Source: Winogradskyella wichelsiae (GTDB lineage: Bacteria > Bacteroidota > Bacteroidia > Flavobacteriales > Flavobacteriaceae). Taken from it: a stretch of 64,000 nucleotides of DNA. The stretch is taken from contig NZ_JABFDJ010000003.1 of assembly GCF_013403925.1 (NCBI RefSeq), forward strand, positions 372,001-436,000, given 5' to 3'. This document shows, piece by piece, positions 9,303 through 17,866 of this stretch (positions are counted from its first letter, which is position 1; every line of letters begins with the position of its first letter). The translations under genes were made by a program, and so were the position numbers. The notes under the pieces are model-generated. The model did no database searches. It was not told the origin of the DNA and saw nothing but the letters and a program-made list of their open reading frames with translations.

Positions 9303-10910
9303 ATGAAAACTAAAACAACTCAAACACTTATAATTAGTAGCTTATTATTGGCATCACTTTTTATGCTTACCAGTTTTGATAATAACGATACTACAGAAGA
9401 ACCAAAACCCCAAAAACCAAATATCATATACATTTTGGCAGATGATTTGGGTATTGGTGATTTAAGTATTTATAACGAAAACAGTAAAATACAAACACCT
9501 CATTTAGATCAAATGGGTAAAGAAGGCATGCAGTTTACAGATGCACATACCTCTTCTTCTGTGTGTACACCAACACGATATGGCATCTTAACAGGAAGAT
9601 ATAATTGGCGTACACCTTTAAAGGAATTTGTGACTTGGGGAAATTCACCTAGTTTAATTCAGAAAAACAGATTAACAGTGGCACAGATGCTAAAAAATAA
9701 GGGCTATAAAACAGCAAGTATTGGAAAATGGCATTTGGGTTTAAACTGGACGATGAAAAACAACAGCAAAGAGTTTGATCATTTTTCAGAGACATCAGAT
9801 CGCTTGAATTTTAAGGCTATTGATTATAGTCAACCTTTAAAGTTTGGTCCTAATGATATGGGCTTCGATTATTCATATATGATTTCAGCATCCCTAAACA
9901 TGCCACCTTTTGTGTATATAGAAAATAATAAGGCCACCATGGTACCAACAGGAATTTCGGCTCAAACCAAAAAACAATCACCATATGCCACTTGGATTAG
10001 AGGAGATATTGCGGATGATTTTAAACATGAAGACGTACTGCCTAATGTTGTAGATAAATCTATTGCTTTCATTAAGGAAAATGCCAATAAAGACCAACCT
10101 TTTTTTATGTACATTCCTTTGCCTTCTCCACATAATCCCGTGTTACCAATTGCACCGTGGAAAGGTCAAAGCGACATTAAAAGTCCTTATGCCGATTTTG
10201 TAATCATGATAGATGATTTAATGGGTCGTATTTTTGAAACACTAAAAGCACAAGGCATTGACGAAAACACATTAGTCATCTTTACAAGTGATAACGGTTT
10301 TGCTACTACTAACGATTTAAAAACTTTAAAAAAGGAAAAACACAGTCCAAGTTATATTTATAGTGGTTATAAAGGAAGTTATTTAGAAGGAGGTCACAGA
10401 GTCCCATTTTTAGTGAAATGGCCAGGAAAAATAAAACCAAATTCGGTTTCAGAGGCCACCATATGCACTACGGATTTTATGGCAACATGTGCAGATATTA
10501 TTGGTTATGATTTTAAGGATAATGAGGCCGAAGATAGTTTTAGCATGATGCCTTTATTAACCAATGAAGGAGATTATTTAAGAGATGCCACTATTCATCA
10601 TGACAAGTATGGTGTTTTTGCGATTAGGAAAGGAGATTGGAAATTAATTGTATCTCCAAACTCAGGTATTATGGCCTCTGGCGAAACAAAAATACATAAA
10701 GATGTTACTGCGGAAGAAATTCTATACAATTTAAAAAAGGACGTTAAAGAGAAAAATAACGTTGCCAATCAATTCCCTGAAAAGGTTAAGGAATTAAAAG
10801 CAATTCTAATCCAACACATACAAAACGGCAGAAGTACACCTGGAAAAGTTCAAAAAAACGATCCTATTTCAGGAGAATGGCCTCAAGCAAAGTTTGCTTT
10901 AAAAAAATAA
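9303..10910 (+). CDS. S1 family formylglycine sulfatase, CTPTR type
   Basis: A 535-residue sulfatase with formylglycine motif CTPTR (Cys88), LADDLG and SDNGF metal motifs, and GKWHLG. The N-terminal hydrophobic segment (residues 8-24) is a signal peptide or signal anchor without a clear lipobox. It belongs to one subgroup with 10943, 13668 and 24923, sharing TDAHTSSSVCT-like and TPGK/TPGE tail features typical of the family containing S1_15 sulfatases. Subfamily assignment is from general resemblance only. Located between GH29 and another sulfatase in a tightly packed operon. Confidence 0.92.
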   Translation: MKTKTTQTLIISSLLLASLFMLTSFDNNDTTEEPKPQKPNIIYILADDLGIGDLSIYNENSKIQTPHLDQMGKEGMQFTDAHTSSSVCTPTRYGILTGRYNWRTPLKEFVTWGNSPSLIQKNRLTVAQMLKNKGYKTASIGKWHLGLNWTMKNNSKEFDHFSETSDRLNFKAIDYSQPLKFGPNDMGFDYSYMISASLNMPPFVYIENNKATMVPTGISAQTKKQSPYATWIRGDIADDFKHEDVLPNVVDKSIAFIKENANKDQPFFMYIPLPSPHNPVLPIAPWKGQSDIKSPYADFVIMIDDLMGRIFETLKAQGIDENTLVIFTSDNGFATTNDLKTLKKEKHSPSYIYSGYKGSYLEGGHRVPFLVKWPGKIKPNSVSEATICTTDFMATCADIIGYDFKDNEAEDSFSMMPLLTNEGDYLRDATIHHDKYGVFAIRKGDWKLIVSPNSGIMASGETKIHKDVTAEEILYNLKKDVKEKNNVANQFPEKVKELKAILIQHIQNGRSTPGKVQKNDPISGEWPQAKFALKK

Positions 10911-10942
10911 TTTAAGCAACAATAATTATATTAAAAGAACGA

Positions 10943-12439
10943 ATGAACATATTACGATTCCTTTTCATCTTAGCTTTTATAACTTCTTGTAAGGCTCAAA
11001 CCTCTAGCGAAAAACAAGATGTTACGACTAAAAATACAGCGCCAAATATTGTATATATTTTGGCCGATGATATGGGATATGGAGACTTGTCGTCATTAAA
11101 TCCAGAATCCGGAATTCAAACTCCACACATGGATAAAATGCTATCAGAAGGAGTTCATTTTACAGATGCACACACAAATTCTTCTGTCTGTACACCTACG
11201 CGATATGGTATCATTACTGGACGTTATGCCTGGAGAAGTTCCTTAAAAAAAGGGGTTTTAAACGGTTACAAACCTGCTTTAATAGAAGAAAGCAGGCCAA
11301 CAGTAGCTTCTTATCTTAAAAGTAATGGCTATACCACAGCATGTATTGGAAAATGGCACATAGGCTTAGATATGCAACCAAAAGATGGAGATAAGACTAT
11401 AAAAGCAAAAGACGGAGTTAGCAATGTAGATTTTAGTAAACCCATAAAAGACCCTAGTTATTTAGGCTTTGACTATTCATATATCATTCCTGCATCATTA
11501 GACATCCCTCCTTACTTATATATCGAAAATGGAAAAGCTGTTGAATTACCTACAGCATATACAAACGTAAAAAGAAAGGGTCGCGGTCTTAGTTGGAGGC
11601 CAGGGGAAAAAGCACCAAATTTTGTTTTTGATCAAGTCTTAGACAATTTTACAAAAAAATCGGTTTCTTTTATTGATGATCAAAAAAATACAGACCAACC
11701 TTTCTTCCTTTATTTTGCGTTAACTGCACCTCATACACCTTGGTTACCAGTAGGTGATGCTGTTGGTAAATCTGAAGCAGGCGATTATGGTGATTTTGTA
11801 ACCATGGTAGATGATGCTGTTGGTGCAGTTGTTACTGCCTTAGAAAAAGCAGGAAAACTAGATAACACCTTAATTATTGTGACTTCTGATAACGGCTCTA
11901 ATTGGACCGAAAGAGATAAAGAAAAATTTGCGCATCGTGCCAATTATATATACCAAGGTCAAAAAGCCGATATTTACGAAGGAGGTCATCGCGTGCCATA
12001 CATTGCACAGTGGCCAGGTGTCATTCCTGCAGGATTGGAATCGAATCAACTCATGTGTACAACAGATTTGTTTGCGACCTTATCTGGTATATTAAATCAA
12101 CCTAACGTGGAAAAAGGTGCTGAAGATAGTTATAATCTTTGGCCTGCTTATACCTCTAATATAGAGACTCCAATTAGAGAAGCCGTTGTGCATCATTCCA
12201 TGTTTGGTGTGTTCTCCATTAGAAAAGGCAAGTGGAAATACACTCCCGAATTAGGTTCAGGTGGTTTTACAAAACCAAGGTCTATAGAACCAAAACCAAA
12301 CGAAGCTCCTGGGACGTTATTCGATATGATTAATGATCCTGAAGAAAAGAATAATCTCTATAACGAACATCCTGAAGTTGTAGCAGAATTAGAACAACTT
12401 TTAGAGACTTATAAAAGCCAAGGGTATAGTAATAAATAA
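10943..12439 (+). CDS. S1 family formylglycine sulfatase, lipoprotein
   Basis: A 498-residue sulfatase with a lipobox (AFITSC, Cys16), so it is predicted to be membrane anchored. The formylglycine motif is CTPTR with Cys83; LADDMG (Asp42/Asp43), GKWHIG and SDNGS are the other active-site markers. It is closely related to the neighbouring 9303 and 13668 enzymes but lipidated, which suggests that members of this subgroup are split between compartments. It lies 33 bases after one sulfatase and 16 bases before the esterase. Confidence 0.92.
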   Translation: MNILRFLFILAFITSCKAQTSSEKQDVTTKNTAPNIVYILADDMGYGDLSSLNPESGIQTPHMDKMLSEGVHFTDAHTNSSVCTPTRYGIITGRYAWRSSLKKGVLNGYKPALIEESRPTVASYLKSNGYTTACIGKWHIGLDMQPKDGDKTIKAKDGVSNVDFSKPIKDPSYLGFDYSYIIPASLDIPPYLYIENGKAVELPTAYTNVKRKGRGLSWRPGEKAPNFVFDQVLDNFTKKSVSFIDDQKNTDQPFFLYFALTAPHTPWLPVGDAVGKSEAGDYGDFVTMVDDAVGAVVTALEKAGKLDNTLIIVTSDNGSNWTERDKEKFAHRANYIYQGQKADIYEGGHRVPYIAQWPGVIPAGLESNQLMCTTDLFATLSGILNQPNVEKGAEDSYNLWPAYTSNIETPIREAVVHHSMFGVFSIRKGKWKYTPELGSGGFTKPRSIEPKPNEAPGTLFDMINDPEEKNNLYNEHPEVVAELEQLLETYKSQGYSNK

Positions 12440-12454
12440 GAATACAGCAGAGTT

Positions 12455-13603
12455 ATGACAAAATTTAGAAGATTTAATTTTAATGTTTCATTAGTAATTC
12501 TAGGTATCACATTTCCTTTTTTAAAAGGAATTGCGCAATCAGAAGACCAATCCAACGGAGCGTATCGCGATGTTTACATTAACAAAACTTGGGAAAGATT
12601 AGATGTAAACAAAGACGGTCAATTTACAGAGGAGGACAACAAACGCCTATGGAAAAATTTAAATAAATTATTGGACAGTAACGGAGATGCCCTCGTTAGC
12701 TTTGAAGAATTTTCGGCTAAAAAGCAAATTCCATACCTAAAGACAGAAGGAAAAAGAAAGTTAAATGTGCTTTATAAAGTTACCGAAGACGAGGATTTAT
12801 ACTTAGATATTTATTATCCTAAAACGTCAAAGGAAGGAGAGAAATTACCCGTAGTGATATACACACATGGAGGTGGCTGGGCAACCGGTAGCCGACACGG
12901 AGCAGCTAATGCTTCTTTTAAAACTGTGCATACAGCGCTTTTAGAAAAAGGATTTTGTGTGGTATCCGTGAGTTATAGACTTTGGAAAAAAGACGGAACT
13001 ACGACCATGCGAGATTGCGTAATAGACAGTAAAGATGCTATGCGTTATTTGTCTAAACACAGTGAAACATTAGGCATTGATGCCAATCGGTTTTTCTCTT
13101 TTGGAGACTCTGCAGGTGGTCATATTTCCCAAATGCTATTATTAAGTGCACCAGAAACTTTAAAAGGCGATCCTGATTTGGCTTCTTACAGGTATAACAT
13201 GGTCGCTGGAGTATCTTGGTATGGTCCTTGCGATTTTGAAGATATCAGTTTATTCAATCATGATGATAGCCCCAATTTTAAAGATCGATTTGGTGCTAGA
13301 ATAACAAAACCAGATACCAAAACTAAAGATAAATTAGCGCTGTATAAGGAAATGAGCCCGATTAATTATTTAGATAAAAACAGCGCTCCGTTATTAATGA
13401 TCCAAGGCGATAAGGACACCACTATCCCAGTAAAACACGCTTATTATATGGCAGAAAAAGCGAATAAAGTTGGCGCACCTGTAACCACATTAATTGTAAA
13501 AAACGCAGGTCATAATTGGCGAAAAGTTGGAGCCGACATTAATCCAACACGAGAATCGATAATCAAAACAACAATAGACTATTTTAATTCATATTTAAAA
13601 TAA
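12455..13603 (+). CDS. Secreted alpha/beta-hydrolase esterase with N-terminal EF-hand pair
   Basis: A 382-residue protein with a signal peptide ending near KGIAQ. Residues about 45-90 hold two EF-hand-like calcium loops ([12 protein letters not shown] and [12 protein letters not shown]). The remainder is an alpha/beta hydrolase of the carbohydrate esterase/BD-FAE type with oxyanion motif HGGGW, nucleophile elbow GDSAG, and later Asp (GDKDTTIP) and His (NAGHNW). It probably removes acetyl groups from the polysaccharide, fitting natural fucoidan acetylation, but the substrate is inferred. It sits between two sulfatases in the operon. Confidence 0.85.
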   Translation: MTKFRRFNFNVSLVILGITFPFLKGIAQSEDQSNGAYRDVYINKTWERLDVNKDGQFTEEDNKRLWKNLNKLLDSNGDALVSFEEFSAKKQIPYLKTEGKRKLNVLYKVTEDEDLYLDIYYPKTSKEGEKLPVVIYTHGGGWATGSRHGAANASFKTVHTALLEKGFCVVSVSYRLWKKDGTTTMRDCVIDSKDAMRYLSKHSETLGIDANRFFSFGDSAGGHISQMLLLSAPETLKGDPDLASYRYNMVAGVSWYGPCDFEDISLFNHDDSPNFKDRFGARITKPDTKTKDKLALYKEMSPINYLDKNSAPLLMIQGDKDTTIPVKHAYYMAEKANKVGAPVTTLIVKNAGHNWRKVGADINPTRESIIKTTIDYFNSYLK

Positions 13604-13667
13604 ACGGAATACAATAAAGATTCCTTTAAAAAATTTTATTTCACAACAATACTAAATTAATATAACC

Positions 13668-15197
13668 ATGAAAAAGCAAAAACTTAATACCCTAAGCTTA
13701 ATTGTAATACTATTCGGCACCTTTACTTGGTTTGCAAACGCACAAGAAAATGCAAAGAAACCTAATATTGTCCTGATAGTCTGTGATGATTTAGGCTATG
13801 GTGATGTACAAAGTTTAGCTCCAGAAACTAGTAAAATTAAAACCCCTCAAATAGATCAATTAAACCAAGAAGGGATGACATTTACCGATGCGCATTCTGG
13901 ATCATCTGTTTGTACACCTACGCGTTATGGGATTATGACAGGACGTTATAGCTGGCGTACAAAATTACAAAGTGGCGTCGTATCTGGTTTTGCTCCAGAT
14001 TTAATTAAAGAAGACCGACCAACAATTGGAAATTTTCTTAAAGACCAAGGGTATCATACAGCTATCATTGGAAAATGGCATTTGAATTTTCAATATATAG
14101 ATCCTGTTTCACAAACAACCATTCGTAAAAAAGGCAGAAACTTACCACCTGTGGGTGCAACGATACCAGATGGGCCAATTCATAGAGGATTTGATTATTA
14201 TCATGGTTTTCACCACGCGGGTAGTATGAAAGCAGTTATAGAAAATGACAAAGTAATTATTCATGATGAAGTAATTAATATGTTACCGCGTTTAACAACT
14301 AAATCGGTAGAGTATATTAACCAACAAGCAAAAAACAAAGACGAAAAACCTTTTTTCTTATATGTGCCTTTAGGATCTCCACATACACCAATTGTACCTT
14401 CTAAAGAATGGCAAGGAAAAAGTGGACTTGGTAATTATGCTGATTTTGTAATGCAAACAGATGCCACTGTGGGAGCTATAACTGATGCGCTAAAAGCAAA
14501 CGGATTATCAGACAACACATTGGTGATTTTTACTAGTGACAATGGTGCCTCTAAAGCTGCAAATATCAAAGGGCTTGCAAATAAAGGACATATTGTAAGT
14601 GCAGGCTATCGTGGTTCAAAATCCGATTTATGGGACGGCGGCCATCGCATACCATTTATTGTAAAATGGCCGAATAACATAGAACCTAACACCACAAACA
14701 ATGATTTAATTTGCTTAACCGATATTTTCGCTACGTTTTCCGAAATAACAGATGTTGCTATGCCAAGCAAAAGTGGAGAAGATAGTGTGAGTTTTTTACC
14801 AGCATTACATGGGGAAGCTATCAATAGTACTAGAGCTGGCGTTATTCATCATTCCATAAGTGGCCATTTTGGGTATAGATTAGGAAAATGGAAATTGTTA
14901 TTATCTAAGGGATCAGGAGGTTGGAGTTTTCCAAAAGAAGATGATCCAACATTAGATACGATGCCTGTTGCGCAATTATATGATATGGAAAATGATCCTG
15001 CCGAGACTACAAACTTATATACAACACGTCCTGAAATTGCGGAACAACTTTTAAAGCAATTGGAATTAGATATAAAAACAGGAAGAAGTACTAAAGGAGA
15101 ATTTTCTGAAAATGATATGGATGATATTATTTTATGGAAAAAAACAGCTGTTAATGGAAGTAAGAAAGCAAAAAATAAAAAGAAAGCAAAAGATTAA
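13668..15197 (+). CDS. S1 family formylglycine sulfatase, CTPTR type
   Basis: A 509-residue sulfatase with a signal peptide ending FANAQ (residue 26), so a soluble periplasmic enzyme is expected. The formylglycine motif CTPTR has Cys82; other markers are CDDLG, GKWHLN and SDNGA. The C-terminus ends in a Lys-rich tail (KKAKNKKKAKD) that is absent from the related enzymes. It belongs to the same subgroup as 9303, 10943 and 24923. The role is desulfation of a fucose-containing oligosaccharide by context. Confidence 0.92.
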   Translation: MKKQKLNTLSLIVILFGTFTWFANAQENAKKPNIVLIVCDDLGYGDVQSLAPETSKIKTPQIDQLNQEGMTFTDAHSGSSVCTPTRYGIMTGRYSWRTKLQSGVVSGFAPDLIKEDRPTIGNFLKDQGYHTAIIGKWHLNFQYIDPVSQTTIRKKGRNLPPVGATIPDGPIHRGFDYYHGFHHAGSMKAVIENDKVIIHDEVINMLPRLTTKSVEYINQQAKNKDEKPFFLYVPLGSPHTPIVPSKEWQGKSGLGNYADFVMQTDATVGAITDALKANGLSDNTLVIFTSDNGASKAANIKGLANKGHIVSAGYRGSKSDLWDGGHRIPFIVKWPNNIEPNTTNNDLICLTDIFATFSEITDVAMPSKSGEDSVSFLPALHGEAINSTRAGVIHHSISGHFGYRLGKWKLLLSKGSGGWSFPKEDDPTLDTMPVAQLYDMENDPAETTNLYTTRPEIAEQLLKQLELDIKTGRSTKGEFSENDMDDIILWKKTAVNGSKKAKNKKKAKD

Positions 15198-15249
15198 TAA
15201 TCTAATTTATTCACCTTAAATATTATATAAAGAACAAAATATTTTTTTA

Positions 15250-16446
15250 ATGAAAAGCAGTTTCGTTATCAACAGCGTATTATCATTTTTTTTATTGTTT
15301 TGTTCATGTGCAACAGTTCAACCCCCTTATAAAATAAGTGATGGTAGTACTTTTGAAACAAAACCATTTTATCCCAAATTTAATTGGAAAACGACCCCAA
15401 TGTATTATATGTTTGGTGACCCAATAAGAGTGTTACACTCAGAAGAAGTCAACCATATTGCAGAACGCACAGATTTTATTTGTATTGAAAAATCGCATGG
15501 ACAAGGACAATTAGGTGCTGCAGAATTAGGTGCAAAGCATGAGGTAGCAGCTTTTAAAAAGTTAAAGCCAGATATGAAAGTGCTTTTCTATTTTAATTCA
15601 GCTTATGCATGGCCATTTACATCTTATAATGAGAATTTTACGCATCAAAACATTAATAATCATCCAAAGCTTAAGGCGTTTTTAATAGAAAACCCTGAAA
15701 CCAAAGCATTAGAGGAGCGAAAAAACGTTTTTTATTTTGATGTTTTAAATCCTGATTTTCAAGAATGGTGGGTAAATACGGTAGCAGAAGGCGTTGAGTT
15801 TTCTGGTGCCGATGGTGCTTTTATAGATCAAATGCATGGTTTTTCATGGTTACGCCAAGATAAAGCCCAAGACGTTCAAATAGCCATGGGAACTATGATG
15901 AAAGCATTAAAAGAAAAATTAGGTCCTGATAAAATATTGCTTGGTAACAATGCAAATGCTAAGCTTGCACAACATGTTTTCCCTTTTATAGATGCCAATA
16001 TGTTTGAACATTATGGAAATGACTTACTAAGTAAAGAAAAACTATTGAAGGATTGGGAAGATATGCTTAGAATTTCTAAAGCAGGAAAAATGTCTATATT
16101 TAGAATTGGTGTAGAGTATGACAGCCTAGCTGTTTCAGACCCTTCATTTTACAAAGGAAAATTTAGAAATGAACGTTTTGCAAAACTTTCTAAAGAGAAA
16201 TTAGAGTTTTATCACGCTTGCTACTTAATTGGGGCTCAGCCATATTCTTATTTTCAATATGGTTGGGGATGGCAATTGGCTCATGGTTCTTTAATGGATT
16301 ATCCAGAATTGCAAAAACCATTAGGCGCACCTAAAGGTGCATACCATAGAACCTCAACGACAGGTTGGGAGTTTACGCGCGAATTTGAACATGCTTCCGT
16401 TTGGGTTGATACTGAAACTAGACAAGCTAAGATAACTTGGCATTAA
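15250..16446 (+). CDS. Putative TIM-barrel glycoside hydrolase of unassigned family
   Basis: A 398-residue exported protein (hydrophobic segment residues 7-20, LLFCSC, possibly a lipoprotein). Predicted beta/alpha-barrel features include KVLFYFNSAYAW, GADGAFIDQ (Asp188, Asp193), ILLGNNAN and MFEHYG (Glu253). The Asp and Glu are about 60 residues apart, like a catalytic pair on neighbouring strands. It is a paralogue of the truncated gene at the left edge, and the two bracket the plus-strand sulfatase operon. I do not recognise the family firmly; GHL-type hypothetical glycosidases or GH168 fucanases should be tested. It is the last gene of this strand before convergent transcription. Confidence 0.65.
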   Translation: MKSSFVINSVLSFFLLFCSCATVQPPYKISDGSTFETKPFYPKFNWKTTPMYYMFGDPIRVLHSEEVNHIAERTDFICIEKSHGQGQLGAAELGAKHEVAAFKKLKPDMKVLFYFNSAYAWPFTSYNENFTHQNINNHPKLKAFLIENPETKALEERKNVFYFDVLNPDFQEWWVNTVAEGVEFSGADGAFIDQMHGFSWLRQDKAQDVQIAMGTMMKALKEKLGPDKILLGNNANAKLAQHVFPFIDANMFEHYGNDLLSKEKLLKDWEDMLRISKAGKMSIFRIGVEYDSLAVSDPSFYKGKFRNERFAKLSKEKLEFYHACYLIGAQPYSYFQYGWGWQLAHGSLMDYPELQKPLGAPKGAYHRTSTTGWEFTREFEHASVWVDTETRQAKITWH

Positions 16447-16522
16447 AAAAATTATAGTAATAGAATTTCAATTTTAGAAGTAAGTATCTATTTTTATAAA
16501 AAAGTAATGTGGTCAAAATTAT

Positions 16523-17674
16523 TTACAAAACTTCTTTTCTACGAATATTAACGCGCATAGTACCTTCTATTGGCTTTTCAGAGACCAATATTAAATAGCC
16601 ACCTCCGCCAGCACCTGCTAATTTCCATCCCAGTGCTTTGTCTTTATATTTATCAATCTCTGCCTTTATTTTCGGGTCAACCATTGCAGGAAACATTTTA
16701 GTTTGTGCTTCAAATGATTCTAAAAATCCTTCAGCAAATTTTTCCAAATCTTCACTTTTAATGGCGTCCCATACCTTATCTGCAGAAACAGAAAGCGATT
16801 TTACATTGGTTTCATTTATATCGGTTTCTTTTAACAGGTCTAGCTCTTGTGCTCTTGGCCAAAGCAGCACCATACAAAGATGATCTTCTAACCATGAAAG
16901 CGTAGATTCAGAATGAATGGATTCGAATTTTGTTGGCCAATACCCATTATCATAATGATGCCTAACTACTCCTGGCATACATATGCCTATAGCATCTTGT
17001 GCTCCTGAAATTAATGCTGAACCAGGAGTATTTTCAAATTTAAAAAGTATTTCAGCTAATTTTTCTGGTTTATCAAAAGGCAAGTAATGTGGCCATATTT
17101 TTTTTGCCGCATTTCTTGTTGATGTAGACATACCACAACGTTCATTATACTCTATGATTGGCTCTAAAGATAAGGTTATAGCCCATCCTGGATGATACTT
17201 GGAAACGTATGGCTGGTCTATCCATGTACCTGCTAAGTCTATTCTATATGGTAATGAACAATTCCCTGTCGTTCTAATGGCAGTGGTTGAGCGGGGAGGT
17301 AGATCTGCATCAGGAACCCGTTTTAAAATTTTTAATTCAATACCCAAAGAATTACAAAACTCTTCTTTCATAGATGAAAAACCATCTTCATTCACCACAA
17401 AGAGATCTGGATTTAATTGTTTCAATTCCTCCTTAAAATCTAAAATTCCTGAGCTACTATTAACGAAAACCTCTTTTACATACTTTATAGAATCAATCAT
17501 GTAAAGTCGTTCTTGTTCTGATGTAATGGTTTTACGACCCTTGAATTTTTCTATTGTCGCGTCTGAACCTATTCCTACATATAAATCGCCATACGTTGCC
17601 GCTTCTTTAAAAAAGGCAACATGCCCACTATGTAGCATATCAAAACATCCTGAAACAAATACTTTTTTAGTCAT
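16523..17674 (-). CDS. Fusion of cytidylyltransferase-like domain and GHMP-kinase-like domain
   Basis: A 383-residue cytosolic protein. Residues 1-130 form a HIGH-type nucleotidyltransferase (start VFVSGCFDMLHSGHV), as in glycerol-phosphate cytidylyltransferases and the HldE adenylyltransferase half. Residues about 140-370 resemble a GHMP sugar kinase: PYRIDLAGTWID near the start, a degenerate ATP motif (TPGSALISGAQDA) and a terminal glycine-rich AGAGGGGYLILV. The kinase part is shorter than usual and its phosphate-binding loop is weak, so activity is uncertain. By position it is the last gene downstream of the minus-strand GH141/sulfatase group, after a 192-base gap. It could phosphorylate and nucleotidyl-activate a released sugar, but no function is assigned. 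Confidence 0.75.
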   Translation of the reverse strand: MTKKVFVSGCFDMLHSGHVAFFKEAATYGDLYVGIGSDATIEKFKGRKTITSEQERLYMIDSIKYVKEVFVNSSSGILDFKEELKQLNPDLFVVNEDGFSSMKEEFCNSLGIELKILKRVPDADLPPRSTTAIRTTGNCSLPYRIDLAGTWIDQPYVSKYHPGWAITLSLEPIIEYNERCGMSTSTRNAAKKIWPHYLPFDKPEKLAEILFKFENTPGSALISGAQDAIGICMPGVVRHHYDNGYWPTKFESIHSESTLSWLEDHLCMVLLWPRAQELDLLKETDINETNVKSLSVSADKVWDAIKSEDLEKFAEGFLESFEAQTKMFPAMVDPKIKAEIDKYKDKALGWKLAGAGGGGYLILVSEKPIEGTMRVNIRRKEVL

Positions 17675-17866
17675 TCTTTTAATCTATATTATGAGATGTG
17701 AATCTAGAAAATAATAGGGTTTTAAAGCACCTAACTATACTAGTCTCCAAATTTCATACATTTTTTGATAAATAAAGATTAATCCTTAAAAAATCTGATT
17801 ATTGAATTCTGATACACCTTTTAGCAGTCTTCTTATTACATATTATTTGTAATAATACATATACAC

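Noticed and set aside
16523..17674. Bifunctional fucokinase/GDP-fucose pyrophosphorylase (FKP)
   Set aside because: The first domain is a short HIGH-type nucleotidyltransferase, not the large FKP pyrophosphorylase, and the protein is much too short.
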